Positions 1-9,230 of a stretch of 64,000 nucleotides of DNA are shown piece by piece. The notes beneath the pieces were generated by a model. The model was not told the origin of the DNA. It was given only the letters and a program-made list of their open reading frames with translations, and ran no database searches. Numbering within the stretch: the stretch's first letter is position 1; every line of letters starts with the position of its first letter. The stretch comes from Amphibacillus marinus (GTDB lineage: Bacteria > Bacillota > Bacilli > Bacillales > Amphibacillaceae): the NCBI RefSeq assembly GCF_900110345.1, contig NZ_FODJ01000007.1, forward strand, positions 62,001 through 126,000, written 5' to 3'. Position numbers and translations under genes: made by a program.

Positions 1-396
1 GTGATTATTATTAGTGCAAAAGTTGAATCTGAAATTGCTGAACTTGAGGGAGAAGAAAAAGAAATGTTCTTGGAAGAGTTAGGCATAGCAGAATCAGGGC
101 TAGATCAGCTTATTAAAGCAACCTATCAATTATTAGGTTTAGCAACCTATTTTACAGCTGGAGAGCAAGAGGTGAGGGCATGGACCTTTAAAAAAGGAAT
201 AAAGGCTCCTCAAGCAGCTGGAATCATCCATACTGATTTTGAGAGAGGGTTTATTCGAGCTGAGACAGTATCGTATGATGACTTAGTTGATGCTAAATCT
301 ATGGTTGCTGCCAAAGAGCGAGGCAAGGTGCGCTTAGAGGGTAAAGAATATATGGTCAAGGATGGCGACGTTATTCACTTCAGATTCAACGTATAA
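1..396 (+). CDS. ychF: Redox-sensing/ribosome-binding ATPase YchF, C-terminal part (5' end outside window)
   Basis: This is the last 131 residues of the Obg-family P-loop ATPase YchF (YyaF in Bacillus subtilis), which binds ribosomes and hydrolyses ATP in preference to GTP. The G domain lies outside the window. What is visible is the end of the helical region and the TGS domain, with the conserved family stretches [29 protein letters not shown] and the terminal [10 protein letters not shown]. The frame is open at base 1, so the first visible codon (GTG) is internal and is not a start. A short gap with its own promoter separates it from rpsF, as in other Bacillales. Identification is secure. 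Confidence 0.95.
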   Translation: MIIISAKVESEIAELEGEEKEMFLEELGIAESGLDQLIKATYQLLGLATYFTAGEQEVRAWTFKKGIKAPQAAGIIHTDFERGFIRAETVSYDDLVDAKSMVAAKERGKVRLEGKEYMVKDGDVIHFRFNV

Positions 397-429
397 TTGA
401 GAGCCAACTATATATAATTAATTTTACTC

Positions 430-458
430 TTGATATTAAAAAAGAAAAATGATATAAT
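430..458 (+). promoter_or_regulatory. Sigma-A promoter of the rpsF operon
   Basis: TTGATA (430-435) and TATAAT (453-458) are separated by 17 bp. They lie directly upstream of the structured rpsF leader, so transcription would start near 465. The match is close to the vegetative consensus. Confidence 0.75.
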
Positions 459-485
459 TTTTGATTGTGAGTAATAGAAAAATTA

Positions 486-520
486 CTCCTTGTCCTTTGA
501 GAGCAAAGGGCCGTTAAGTC
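486..520 (+). promoter_or_regulatory. S6:S18 ribosomal protein leader (autoregulatory mRNA motif)
   Basis: A hairpin pairs CCTTTG (494-499) with CAAAGG (504-509) over an AGAG loop. Below it is an asymmetric bulge with GCCGTT (510-515), closed by CTT (489-491) and AAG (516-518). A bulged CCG next to a short stem in front of rpsF is the hallmark of the known S6:S18 leader, in which the S6-S18 complex represses its own mRNA. Both rpsF and rpsR are in this operon. The call rests on this pattern and gene context, not on a covariance search. Confidence 0.7.
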
Positions 521-539
521 CAAAAGGAGGTGTCAACGG

Positions 540-830
540 ATGAGAAATTATGAAATTATGTATATCGTCCGCCCAAACATTGAAGATGACGCTAAAACAG
601 CTGTAATTGAGCGTTTTAACACAATTCTTACTGATAACGGAGCGGAGATTACTAAAGTTGATGAAAAAGGCAAGAAACGTCTTGCTTATGAAATCAATGA
701 TTTCCGTGATGGTTATTATGTCGTCATTACATTTAAAGGCGATGAAAAAGCTATTAATGAATTCGATCGTTTAGCGAAATTCTCTGACGATATTATTCGT
801 CATATTGCGATTCGCGAAGAGGATCAATAA
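540..830 (+). CDS. rpsF: 30S ribosomal protein S6
   Basis: This is a small-subunit ribosomal protein of 96 residues, the normal length for Bacillales. The opening [12 protein letters not shown] and the stretches [10 protein letters not shown] and [11 protein letters not shown] are typical of S6, which pairs with S18 on the 30S platform. The start is fixed by a strong AGGAGG a few bases upstream. It heads the rpsF-ssb-rpsR operon and is preceded by a leader that fits S6:S18 autoregulation. Confidence 0.98.
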   Translation: MRNYEIMYIVRPNIEDDAKTAVIERFNTILTDNGAEITKVDEKGKKRLAYEINDFRDGYYVVITFKGDEKAINEFDRLAKFSDDIIRHIAIREEDQ

Positions 831-845
831 TTAAGGAGGGGTCTC

Positions 846-1334
846 ATGTTAAATCGTGTCGTACTTGTCGGCAGGTTAACGAAGGATCCAGACTTACGCT
901 ACACTGCTAATGGCGTAGCAGTGGCTAACTTCACCATTGCTGTAAATAGACCTTTTTCTAACCAGCAAGGTGATCGAGAAGCAGATTTTATTAATTGCGT
1001 GATATGGAGAAAACCAGCAGAAAATTTAGCAAACTATATGAATAAAGGGAGCTTAATTGGTGTTGATGGCAGAATCCAAACTCGATCATTTGATGGACAA
1101 GATGGAAAACGTGTTTATGTTACAGAAGTTGTAGCAGATTCGGTGCAATTTCTAGAATCTAGAAATAGTTCGAATGGATCTACATCACGGAATAGCGGAC
1201 AAGGGTCTGGAAGTTATCAGTCTGAGCAACACCAGAACCAACAACAAGCGCCTATTCAGCAAGATCAACAATCAGGCGGACCAAATCATAATTTGGAGCC
1301 TATTGATATATCAGATGATGATTTACCATTTTAA
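846..1334 (+). CDS. ssb: Single-stranded DNA-binding protein
   Basis: SSB coats single-stranded DNA in replication, repair and recombination. An OB-fold occupies roughly residues 1-105 ([36 protein letters not shown]). A low-complexity Gln/Ser/Asn-rich linker follows, and the acidic tip DISDDDLPF matches the C-terminal hook that recruits partner proteins. Length is 162 residues. A strong AAGGAGGGG site precedes the start. Its place between rpsF and rpsR is the conserved Firmicutes arrangement, so this is the essential housekeeping SsbA type rather than a competence paralogue. Confidence 0.97.
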   Translation: MLNRVVLVGRLTKDPDLRYTANGVAVANFTIAVNRPFSNQQGDREADFINCVIWRKPAENLANYMNKGSLIGVDGRIQTRSFDGQDGKRVYVTEVVADSVQFLESRNSSNGSTSRNSGQGSGSYQSEQHQNQQQAPIQQDQQSGGPNHNLEPIDISDDDLPF

Positions 1335-1589
<255 letters not shown>

Positions 1590-1598
1590 GTAGTAACT

Positions 1599-1655
1599 AA
1601 AACCTATACTAAGGTGAGTATGACTAATTTAGTCAGTCACCTAAGTATAGGTTTT
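1599..1655 (+). terminator. Rho-independent terminator of the rpsF-ssb-rpsR operon
   Basis: A long hairpin pairs AAAACCTATACT (1599-1610) with AGTATAGGTTTT (1644-1655). Internal AGGTGA/TCACCT pairing extends it, and TTTT follows. It ends the ribosomal operon. Confidence 0.85.
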
Positions 1656-1659
1656 GTTA

Positions 1660-2268
1660 TGAACGGCTTGTAAAAAGGGTTGTATATCAAATAGCGTTGG
1701 TAAGCTAATTTCCTAAGATTAGGCAGAATTAAAAAAGAGCAGACTCCCACGGAGAGCAGTTCTTTTTGCTGGAGCAATACAAACATTTGCTTAACCAACG
1801 CTATTTAATGAAGAACCTAAAAAGCTATTTTTTAAGATGAGAGATAACGTTTTAAGTAAGCAAATAAGTTGTCTGAAATAAAAAAATATGTTCTAATTAA
1901 CTCTAATAATTAAATGAAGGAAAGGACTAGAAATAAAGGTTTGAACGGCGAGTAAAATAGGAATAGATAATTGTAGATAGCAACCTATTATAATAGTAAA
2001 GGATTGATTACACTTACTAATATTACATAAAGACCAAAAAAGCTCTCTTTTTTTAAAACCTACAAGCTTTAAAATGTGTATAATGCAAAGATTATACAAC
2101 CTCAGAGTACTCCGATAATCAGACATCGACAGTAATCGAATTGAACAACTCACTTTATTTACAAAACAATTCTCTAACATGAAATGAATCAACTTATTTA
2201 TTTTTAAGACATCACTATTCTTACAATCAATCATCAGTAAATGATTAGTAGAAGGAGAGGAATGGCGT
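1660..2268. other. Gene-free spacer with a palindromic structured element
   Basis: No convincing coding sequence lies in this roughly 610-bp gap. A minus-strand open frame at 1893-2234 has no ribosome binding site and no family resemblance. The one clear structure is at 1689-1806. There 13 bases (AAATAGCGTTGGT) recur as a perfect inverted copy (ACCAACGCTATTT at 1794-1806), closing a region with several smaller hairpins such as CTAA/TTAG and CTCC-CAC-GGAG. It could be a structured RNA or a small inverted-repeat mobile remnant. The rest is AT-rich, and I see no clear promoter for rnfC in it. Confidence 0.5.
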
Positions 2269-3588
2269 ATGTTATTTCAATTTAACAGGAAAAGAGAAGG
2301 TGCATATACCGAAGAAAGAAAGTCAAGGACGGAGCACCGTCCGATTGAAGAAGCAACCGTACCAGAGTATTTAATGTTTCCATTAGCTATGCATATAGGC
2401 GCTCCAGCTAAACCGACTGTAGAAGAAGGTGATTATGTCAAGCTTGGTCAGCTTATTGCCGAGAAAGATGGATTTATCTCGGCTAATATTTATGCATCAG
2501 TATCAGGTAAGGTTATTGATATATCTGATCAACCAACAGTGCATGGTAAAGGACCTTGTATTACAATCAAGAACGATTATAAGGATGTGCGGGCAGAACC
2601 ACTCTTCAAGCAGGGGGAGGAGCTTTCCCAAAAGGCTAAATTAGCTTTAATTGAACAAGCGGGGATTGTTGGTATGGGAGGAGCAACCTTTCCAACCTCA
2701 GTTAAGCTATCACCGCCTCCAGGTAAAGAAATTGACACATTAATTATCAATGGTGCTGAATGTGAATCCTATTCAACATCAGATCATCGTTTGATGGTTG
2801 AATATGCAGAGGGATTAATAGAAGGTATTCGTGTTTTAGTTGAGGTTTTGCCTGTCAAAAAGGCATACATTGCCATTGAATCAAATGCGCACGAAAGTGT
2901 AGCCGTTATGAAGAAGGCGATCATTGAGCATGATCACATTGAGATTCGCGAATTGGAAACGATTTATCCACAAGGATCAGAAAAGAACTTAATTAAGACA
3001 TTGACAGGTAGAGAGGTCCCTCCTGGTGGGCTACCAGCCGATGTTCATACAGTCGTTGCCAATGTAGCAACAACCTATGCAGTCTACGAGGCTGTTCGCT
3101 TAGGACGTCCCCTTACCAAGCGGGTAACCACAGTAAGTGGTGAACCAATTAAAGAAGCTAAAAATCTTTGGGTAAGGATTGGTACACCAATTAATCATTT
3201 AATAGATGAGTGTGATGGTTTTCAATCTAGTCCAGGTAAGATGATTCACGGAGGGCCAATGATGGGCCGTCCATTAACTTCTGGTCAGGTTCCAATTACT
3301 AAAGGATCATCTGTCATCACGTTCTTGGAAAAGGGTGATATTGTCCCAGCAGAACGGACACCGTGTATTCAGTGTTCGGAATGTCTAAATGTTTGCCCAA
3401 TTAGCTTGCAGCCTATCATGATAAGTAATGCATATGAAAACGGTGATATAGATGAAGCAGAAAAGCTTGGTGCAATGGATTGTATCGATTGTGGAAATTG
3501 CTCTTATATTTGTCCTTCAAAAATTCCGCTATTAGAAAATATTCGCTCAGCGAAATCGGCAATTAGGGCGCGTAAGGAGGATAAATAA
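2269..3588 (+). CDS. rnfC: Rnf-type electron transport complex subunit C (NADH- and Fe-S-binding)
   Basis: RnfC is the peripheral subunit of the Rnf complex, which couples electron flow between reduced ferredoxin and NAD to ion transport. This protein has 439 residues. It shows the glycine-rich nucleotide/FMN-binding stretch GMGGATFPTSVKL near residue 137 and two 4Fe-4S motifs CxxCxxCxxxCP starting at Cys366 and Cys405. The N-terminus differs from the usual RnfC opening and lacks the GGIHP stretch. AGGAG precedes the ATG, and an upstream out-of-frame ATG leads only to a very short frame. The gene ends one base into the rnfD start. No rnfG, E, A or B lies nearby, so the partners are unknown. 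Confidence 0.85.
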   Translation: MLFQFNRKREGAYTEERKSRTEHRPIEEATVPEYLMFPLAMHIGAPAKPTVEEGDYVKLGQLIAEKDGFISANIYASVSGKVIDISDQPTVHGKGPCITIKNDYKDVRAEPLFKQGEELSQKAKLALIEQAGIVGMGGATFPTSVKLSPPPGKEIDTLIINGAECESYSTSDHRLMVEYAEGLIEGIRVLVEVLPVKKAYIAIESNAHESVAVMKKAIIEHDHIEIRELETIYPQGSEKNLIKTLTGREVPPGGLPADVHTVVANVATTYAVYEAVRLGRPLTKRVTTVSGEPIKEAKNLWVRIGTPINHLIDECDGFQSSPGKMIHGGPMMGRPLTSGQVPITKGSSVITFLEKGDIVPAERTPCIQCSECLNVCPISLQPIMISNAYENGDIDEAEKLGAMDCIDCGNCSYICPSKIPLLENIRSAKSAIRARKEDK

Positions 3589-4592
3589 TGAGCCATTCAA
3601 TCGCTTTGATGCAAGAGAAATTATTAAATACGCCTGCTCCACATTTATATTCTAAGAGAAAATCTTCATGGATAATGCAACAGGTAATGATTGCATTAGT
3701 TTTTCCGACCATTGCTGCTATATACTTTTTTGGTTGGCATGTTCTTGTTATGGTTGCTCTTGGGATAGGTTCAAGCGTAGCTTTTGAGTATCTTTATCAA
3801 AAATGGAAAGGTATCGATATTACCATCTCAGATTACAGCGCTGCGCTAACCGGTATGTTAATCGGGTTAAGCTTGCCGGTGACAGCACCATGGTGGAGCA
3901 TTATAGTTGGGAGCGCATTTGCTATTTTAATTGTCAAACAGCTCCCTGGTGGGATAGGCAGAAATGCTTTTAATCCAGCTGTGGCGGCACGGGTGATGTT
4001 AAAAGTATTTTTCACACCATGGATTACTAATTGGGTGACACCACAGCCTGATGTTGTCTCAACAGCTACACCATTACAGTATATCGGGAACTTTTCACGA
4101 GCTGTTCCTGAACACATGGGACATGGTGAATTCCCGGGTTTGTGGGACTTATTTTTAGGCATTGGCCTCGGAGGAAACGTAGGAGAAACTTCAAAGCTTG
4201 CTATTTTGCTCGGCCTCATATATTTAGTTGGTAGAGGTATAATTGGCTTAAAGATACCTGTTATCTATGTAACGGCATTTGCTGCTATCATGTCTATTTA
4301 CGGTAATTTTAGTTTTACTTACATGATCACCCATGTATTAAGTGGAACGTTATTATTTGGCGCAGTCTATATGGCTACCGATTATAGTTCTGGCGCATTA
4401 ACACCTGATGGAAAGAAGGTGTTTGCATTAGGTTGTGCGATTCTAACAGCACTGATTAGAATTGTGTTTAATTTTCCTGGTGGGGTGGGCATTGCTATTT
4501 TAATTATGAATGGATTTGCACCATTAATTGACAAGCACTTTGCATCGCGTATTTATGGTCACAAAAAAAGACCAGCGCAAGAACATAGCTAA
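3588..4592 (+). CDS. rnfD: Rnf-type electron transport complex subunit D (FMN-binding membrane protein)
   Basis: RnfD/NqrB-type integral membrane subunit of 334 residues with many hydrophobic segments, ending in a short cytoplasmic tail. The conserved stretch GGIGRNAFNPAVAARVML (from about residue 121) and the motif STATPL are present. Thr161 in that motif is the residue to which FMN is covalently linked in RnfD and NqrB, an attachment made by ApbE. The start codon overlaps the rnfC stop, so the two are translationally coupled. A strong hairpin terminator follows immediately and closes the transcript, leaving a two-gene unit in place of the usual rnfCDGEAB order. Confidence 0.85.
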   Translation: MSHSIALMQEKLLNTPAPHLYSKRKSSWIMQQVMIALVFPTIAAIYFFGWHVLVMVALGIGSSVAFEYLYQKWKGIDITISDYSAALTGMLIGLSLPVTAPWWSIIVGSAFAILIVKQLPGGIGRNAFNPAVAARVMLKVFFTPWITNWVTPQPDVVSTATPLQYIGNFSRAVPEHMGHGEFPGLWDLFLGIGLGGNVGETSKLAILLGLIYLVGRGIIGLKIPVIYVTAFAAIMSIYGNFSFTYMITHVLSGTLLFGAVYMATDYSSGALTPDGKKVFALGCAILTALIRIVFNFPGGVGIAILIMNGFAPLIDKHFASRIYGHKKRPAQEHS

Positions 4593-4604
4593 ACAATTTG
4601 AAAA

Positions 4605-4645
4605 AAGGGCTACCGCAGTAAAAGCTACGGTAGCCCTTAATTATT
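4605..4645. terminator. Bidirectional terminator between rnfD and the pentitol operon
   Basis: AAGGGCTACCG (4605-4615) pairs with CGGTAGCCCTT (4628-4638). On the minus strand a run of T follows the stem, and on the plus strand the stem ends in TTAATTATT. It can therefore end both rnfD and the convergent tkt transcript. Confidence 0.8.
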
Positions 4646-4763
4646 CTATTGGCAACTAAAAAAAGTAACCAAATAAAAGAGGAAAGCGCAGTACTTATGT
4701 GAACAGTTTGTTCTGCTAAAATATATTTTTTTATTTACCAAAACATGCCTTAATAGAATCTCT

Positions 4764-6770
4764 TTACGTTAAGCTTAGCACACGGCTAACAACTGACTCA
4801 ACAGTGAAGCCATACTTTTCAATTACTACCTCGCTTGGAGCAGAGGCACCAAATGAATCAATTCCTAATACAGCTCCATTTGTTCCTACATACTTATACC
4901 AAGATTGACTGCTTCCCATTTCAATAGCAAGTCGCTGAGTTACCGCTGATGGTAACACAGCTTCCTGATATTCTGTTGATTGAGCATCAAAGCGATCAAG
5001 GGACGGTGCGCTCACCACTTGAGTATCAATTTGATGTTTATTAAGAAGGCGTTCCTGTGCTTTAATAGCCAATGAAACTTCAGAACCGGACGCCATGATA
5101 ATTGCATCAGGCTGTTTCTTTTTGCTAGGTGAAAGGACGTAGGCGCCGTGAGCGACCTTCTGTAAGATATTATCCTGAGTTCCGCTAAGACAAGCTAAAT
5201 TTTGACGTGATAGCACAAGGGCGGTGGGCTGATCCTTTGATTCAATTGCTAACTGCCACGCTGCATTAGTTTCGTTACCATCAGCTGGACGAATAACTGA
5301 AAGATTAGGGATGACTCGCAATGAAGCAAGTTGCTCAATCGGCTCATGAGTAGGTCCATCTTCACCGACCGCAATGCTATCATGGGTAAATACATAGGTA
5401 ACTGGGAGTTTCATTAAAGCTGCCAAACGGATAGCAGGGCGTAAATAGTCAGAAAAAACAAAGAAAGTTCCGGCAAAAGTCTTTAGTCCACCATGTAAAG
5501 CGATACCGTTCATGGCTGCGCCCATTGCAAATTCACGTACACCGTACCAAATATTTTTACCTGAAGGATTAGTCTTTGAGAATATTTGCTCGTCATTTAT
5601 GTTTGTCTTCGTTGAGCTTGCTAAATCAGCAGAGCCACCAAAGAAATTAGGAATAATGCTAGCAAGTTTATTAATGATCTGACCTGAGGCGGAACGCGTT
5701 GCCACTTCTTGTCCTTCAAGATAACGCTCAAACTGCTCTGCTAAATTAGTTGGAGTGTTTCCATCAATGCTTTCTTCAAGCTTCTGTGCTAAGTCAGGGT
5801 ATACTAGCTTATAGGCATGAAAGGTTTGCTCCCATTTTTGTTCTTCATTCTCACCCTTAGCTGCAACTTTCTTAAAATGATGATACACTGCATTTGGAAC
5901 ATGAAATGGCTCATCGGTATTCCAATTATACTGTTGCTTGGTTAATTTAGCTTCCGCTTTACCAAGGGGTGCACCATGAGAGCTTGAAGTGCCTGCTTTA
6001 TTAGGTGAACCAAACCCAATAGTTGTCTTCACCTCAATTAAAGTTGGCCGCTCTAAATCTAGCTTTGCTTGCTCAAGTGCGGTAGAAAGGGATTCTATAT
6101 CATTACCATTATCTACATAAATATATTGCCAGTTGTATGCGTGGAACCGTTGATCAATTTTTTCGGAAAATGAATGATGTAATTCACCATCAAGAGAAAT
6201 ATCATTTGAATCGTAGAGGACGATAAGTTTACCTAATCCTAAGTGACCAGCTAAAGAAGCTGCTTCAGAGGAGATACCCTCCATTAAATCACCATCACCA
6301 CAAATCGCAAAGGTAAAATGATCAATAATGGAAAAATCTTTCTTGTTATAAGTGTTGGCTAAGTGCGATTCTGCCATAGCCATCCCAACTGCTGTTGCAA
6401 TACCTTGACCTAGTGGACCTGTGGTTGCATCAACGCCAATGGTATGACCGTATTCAGGATGGCCAGGTGTTAGGCTCCCCCATTGTCTAAACTGCTTCAA
6501 GTCATCAATCGAGAGACCATAACCAAATAAATGAAGTAAACTATAGAGCAGCATCGACCCATGACCAGCAGATAATACAAATCGATCTCGGTTAAACCAA
6601 TTTGCATTTAGTGGATTATGCTTCATGTGTTTGATCCATAACGTATAGGCCATTGTTGCAGCGCCTAACGGCATACCCGGATGACCAGAATTTGCCTGTT
6701 CAATGGCATCAATGGAAAGTGTTCTAATTGTATCAATTGCTTGATTTTCAATGCTTTTACTTTGTAGCAT
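4764..6770 (-). CDS. tkt: Transketolase
   Basis: This thiamine-diphosphate enzyme moves two-carbon units between pentose phosphates and aldose phosphates. It has 668 residues, full length for the family. Visible signatures are [24 protein letters not shown], the ThDP/Mg motif [13 protein letters not shown], and [14 protein letters not shown] with the following PADGNET. It is the last gene of the minus-strand pentitol operon, 43 bp behind a sugar-phosphate dehydrogenase. It would consume the xylulose 5-phosphate and ribose 5-phosphate made by the upstream enzymes. It may be an operon-specific copy beside a housekeeping one elsewhere. Confidence 0.96.
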   Translation of the reverse strand: MLQSKSIENQAIDTIRTLSIDAIEQANSGHPGMPLGAATMAYTLWIKHMKHNPLNANWFNRDRFVLSAGHGSMLLYSLLHLFGYGLSIDDLKQFRQWGSLTPGHPEYGHTIGVDATTGPLGQGIATAVGMAMAESHLANTYNKKDFSIIDHFTFAICGDGDLMEGISSEAASLAGHLGLGKLIVLYDSNDISLDGELHHSFSEKIDQRFHAYNWQYIYVDNGNDIESLSTALEQAKLDLERPTLIEVKTTIGFGSPNKAGTSSSHGAPLGKAEAKLTKQQYNWNTDEPFHVPNAVYHHFKKVAAKGENEEQKWEQTFHAYKLVYPDLAQKLEESIDGNTPTNLAEQFERYLEGQEVATRSASGQIINKLASIIPNFFGGSADLASSTKTNINDEQIFSKTNPSGKNIWYGVREFAMGAAMNGIALHGGLKTFAGTFFVFSDYLRPAIRLAALMKLPVTYVFTHDSIAVGEDGPTHEPIEQLASLRVIPNLSVIRPADGNETNAAWQLAIESKDQPTALVLSRQNLACLSGTQDNILQKVAHGAYVLSPSKKKQPDAIIMASGSEVSLAIKAQERLLNKHQIDTQVVSAPSLDRFDAQSTEYQEAVLPSAVTQRLAIEMGSSQSWYKYVGTNGAVLGIDSFGASAPSEVVIEKYGFTVESVVSRVLSLT

Positions 6771-6813
6771 CTGTTTTGCACATCCTTTAGCTTTATATTA
6801 TAGAATAATAGAA

Positions 6814-7863
6814 TTAGGAGTCTAATTCTGGATAGAAAATAACTTTCCCCATGCTTTGCTTATTCTGAGTGATTTCATTGAATAGCCAGGGCCCTTGTTT
6901 TAATGAAAGTCGGTGGGAGATTATTGGTAGAATATTTAAAGAACCATTAGCTAGATGATGAACGGTCGTGTGCCATTCCTTTCCAGGAAAAGGAGCGGAT
7001 AAGGCGTTCCAAGAGCCGATAATCTCCAATTCATTTCTGACAACTTTTTCGAAATAGAAACGTTCAATTGAAACATTGCCGTAAGGAATACCTAAATAGA
7101 GGACCTGACCTCCTTTTTTACAAAGGGCAAATACTTGTGCTGAAGTTATCGGTGACCCTGCAGCTTCTACGGCAAGATCGACACCGTTAGAATGCGTGAA
7201 TAGATATTCATGAGCGACAACATTTTGTGAATTAATGATCATGTCAGCACCCAGTGCTTGAGCTAATTCTAATTTACTATCATCAATGTCAATGGCAACA
7301 ATCATCTTGGCACCGAATAACTTTGCCCACTGGACTGCTAATAAGCCAATGCTACCACAGCCAATAACAGCCACCGTTGATCCTGGCTGGATGGCAGTCT
7401 TGTACAAGCCATGTAAAACAACAGCGGATGGCTCAATCATAGCGGCAGAATCAAAATCAACTGAATCGGGTAATTTAATGACATTCTCAGCAGGTAGCTT
7501 TGTATATTCTGCATAAGCCCCAGGATGCTTGGCGCCAAGCACAGTTAAGGATTCACACTGAGAATACGCCCCCTTTTGACAACTGATACATTTTCCACAG
7601 TATAGCGCGGGACAGCCAGCTACCCGATCACCGGTTGTAATGCCTGTAACTGCAGCGCCTGTTTTGACCACAACTCCAGCAAATTCATGACCAAAGACCA
7701 CTCCAGGAATATATGGACCAAGCTTTGCATAACGTGAAAGATCTGAGCCACAAACACCAACCGCCTTAACTTTAATAATGACATCATCATCATGCTCCAA
7801 CGCAGGGGCTTTAGCATCTTCAAAACGTAGATCCTGTTTATCGTATAAACACAACGCTTTCAT
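6814..7863 (-). CDS. Zinc-dependent medium-chain dehydrogenase, probable pentitol-phosphate dehydrogenase
   Basis: This is a 349-residue GatD/sorbitol-dehydrogenase-like member of the medium-chain dehydrogenase family. The catalytic zinc motifs GVCGSDLSRY and GHEFAGVVV are present, as is the structural zinc cluster with four cysteines (CGKCISCQKGAYSQC). A Rossmann motif VIGCGSIGLLAVQ binds NAD(P). It lies between rpe and tkt in the operon. From context it should oxidise a pentitol phosphate to xylulose 5- or ribulose 5-phosphate. A second such enzyme sits upstream, as in the D-arabitol/D-xylitol PTS operon of Listeria monocytogenes. Which isomer each enzyme uses cannot be told from sequence. 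Confidence 0.85.
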   Translation of the reverse strand: MKALCLYDKQDLRFEDAKAPALEHDDDVIIKVKAVGVCGSDLSRYAKLGPYIPGVVFGHEFAGVVVKTGAAVTGITTGDRVAGCPALYCGKCISCQKGAYSQCESLTVLGAKHPGAYAEYTKLPAENVIKLPDSVDFDSAAMIEPSAVVLHGLYKTAIQPGSTVAVIGCGSIGLLAVQWAKLFGAKMIVAIDIDDSKLELAQALGADMIINSQNVVAHEYLFTHSNGVDLAVEAAGSPITSAQVFALCKKGGQVLYLGIPYGNVSIERFYFEKVVRNELEIIGSWNALSAPFPGKEWHTTVHHLANGSLNILPIISHRLSLKQGPWLFNEITQNKQSMGKVIFYPELDS

Positions 7864-7897
7864 ATTATCAGTCCCTATCGCAAATAGTTTCGTTTCA

Positions 7898-8566
7898 TCA
7901 TGCGTTAGCTGCGTACATCGCTTCTTTAAATCTTTTTATGTTGTCACTAAGCGCTTGATTATTATAAATCGCTGAGCCTGCAACAATAACGTTTGCTCCC
8001 GCATTGATGACATCTTGAACATTATCAAGTGTAATACCACCATCAACCTGAATGTCAATGGTGCACGGCCCGTTGTTTGTTATCATTTTCTTTAGTCGTT
8101 TAATCTTGTCAATAGATTGAGGAATAAAAGACTGTCCTCCAAAGCCTGGATTAACAGTCATAATAAGTACCATATCAATATCCTTTAGGATAGGCTCAAG
8201 CAAATTAACCGGCGTTGCTGGATTTAAAACGACTCCAGCTTTAGCACCTAGCGCTTTAATTTGCTGGATTGTACGATGCAAGTGTGTACAGGTCTCAACA
8301 TGGACAGTAATAATATCAGCTCCAGCATCAACAAATGCTTTTAAATAAAGATCGGGATTTTCAATCATGAGATGGACATCAAACTTTAGGTTACTATGCA
8401 ATCGGATTGCTTTAACAAGGTCAGGGCCAAAGGTTAGATTGGGTACAAAATGGCCATCCATTATATCAATGTGAAGCATATCTGCCCCAGCATCAGCTGT
8501 TTCTTTAACAACCTGCCCTAGTGTAGAAAAATCAGCGGCTAATAGAGATGGTGCAAGCTTAAGCAT
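7898..8566 (-). CDS. rpe: Ribulose-phosphate 3-epimerase
   Basis: It interconverts D-ribulose 5-phosphate and D-xylulose 5-phosphate. The 222-residue TIM barrel has the family motifs [28 protein letters not shown] and VDGGI, which include the metal-binding His and Asp residues. GGAGGG sits just before the ATG. It follows the tiny membrane-protein gene by 13 bp. In this operon it links the two pentulose phosphates so that transketolase can use the product of either dehydrogenase. Confidence 0.96.
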   Translation of the reverse strand: MLKLAPSLLAADFSTLGQVVKETADAGADMLHIDIMDGHFVPNLTFGPDLVKAIRLHSNLKFDVHLMIENPDLYLKAFVDAGADIITVHVETCTHLHRTIQQIKALGAKAGVVLNPATPVNLLEPILKDIDMVLIMTVNPGFGGQSFIPQSIDKIKRLKKMITNNGPCTIDIQVDGGITLDNVQDVINAGANVIVAGSAIYNNQALSDNIKRFKEAMYAANA

Positions 8567-8579
8567 TCGTGTCCCTCCG

Positions 8580-8741
8580 TTATTGGTTATTATTTTTTTT
8601 TGTTAGAAAGCTAGGTTTAAAAAGCATAGATAACGAAACGATGACAACGGTCGAATTAAAGAAAAGCTGATGTTCGATATAAAATTGACTAATTGATCTG
8701 CCAAAGCGTCCAAGTGCAAAATCCAAAAATGTTTCAACCAT
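8580..8741 (-). CDS. Small putative membrane protein of the pentitol operon
   Basis: This 53-residue frame fills the space between rpiB and rpe almost exactly. Its ATG lies 2 bp beyond the rpiB stop and its stop lies 13 bp before the rpe start. GAGGGAG inside the end of rpiB is well placed as a ribosome binding site. The protein starts [16 protein letters not shown], has one hydrophobic stretch at about residues 27-41 ([15 protein letters not shown]), and ends in a basic, Asn-rich tail (TKKNNNQ). I do not recognise a family. Tight packing inside a co-directional operon is the main evidence. A role beside the PTS permease is possible but unproven. Confidence 0.6.
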   Translation of the reverse strand: MVETFLDFALGRFGRSISQFYIEHQLFFNSTVVIVSLSMLFKPSFLTKKNNNQ

Positions 8742-8743
8742 AG

Positions 8744-9214
8744 CTATCTCCCTCTCTTATTAATTTTAAAGCTTTCATAATTGGTAATATAATCAATTCG
8801 TTGCTTATGTCTTCCGCCTAGGAAAGGCGTATTTAACCACGTCTTTACAATATCTAGTGCTGCTTGGTCTGATGGCAGTACCCGGGCGCCTAAGCATAGG
8901 ATGTTAGAGTTATTATGCTCCCTAGTCGCCTGTGCAGTAAACGTATTATGAACAACAGATGCACGAATACCGGGTACTTTATTCGCCATAATTGACATAC
9001 CAATACCGGTACCACATATTAAAATCCCCATATCCTCTGAGTTTGGACAATGCTGAATTACTTCGGCGACTTGCTGAGCTATTGGACTATAATCGGTTGC
9101 CTCCGCAGAAAAACAACCAAGATCACGAAATTCAAGTTGTTCTTTTACGAGCCATTCAATAATAGTCTGTTTTATTTGATAGCCACCATGATCGCTACCT
9201 AAAATAATTGTCAT
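8744..9214 (-). CDS. rpiB: Ribose-5-phosphate isomerase B (RpiB/LacA family)
   Basis: It interconverts ribose 5-phosphate and ribulose 5-phosphate. The protein has 156 residues with the signatures ILGSDHGGYQIKQ, ICGTGIGMSIMANKVPGIRA and EHNNSNILCLGARVL. Cys67 in ICGTGIG is the expected catalytic base. AAGGTGGTGA precedes the ATG. Related LacA/AlsB proteins act on hexose phosphates, but Rpe and transketolase in the same operon make pentose phosphates the likely substrates. Its product gives transketolase the aldose acceptor needed to process xylulose 5-phosphate. Confidence 0.9.
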   Translation of the reverse strand: MTIILGSDHGGYQIKQTIIEWLVKEQLEFRDLGCFSAEATDYSPIAQQVAEVIQHCPNSEDMGILICGTGIGMSIMANKVPGIRASVVHNTFTAQATREHNNSNILCLGARVLPSDQAALDIVKTWLNTPFLGGRHKQRIDYITNYESFKINKRGR

Positions 9215-9230
9215 AGTTTCACCACCTTAA

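Noticed and set aside
1893-2234. 113-residue minus-strand open frame in the rpsR-rnfC gap
   Set aside because: It has no ribosome binding site, a Leu/Ile/Cys-heavy composition typical of chance frames in AT-rich DNA, and no family resemblance.
3833-4219. 128-residue minus-strand frame opposite rnfD
   Set aside because: It lies wholly antisense to the clearly coding rnfD gene and has no recognisable motif.
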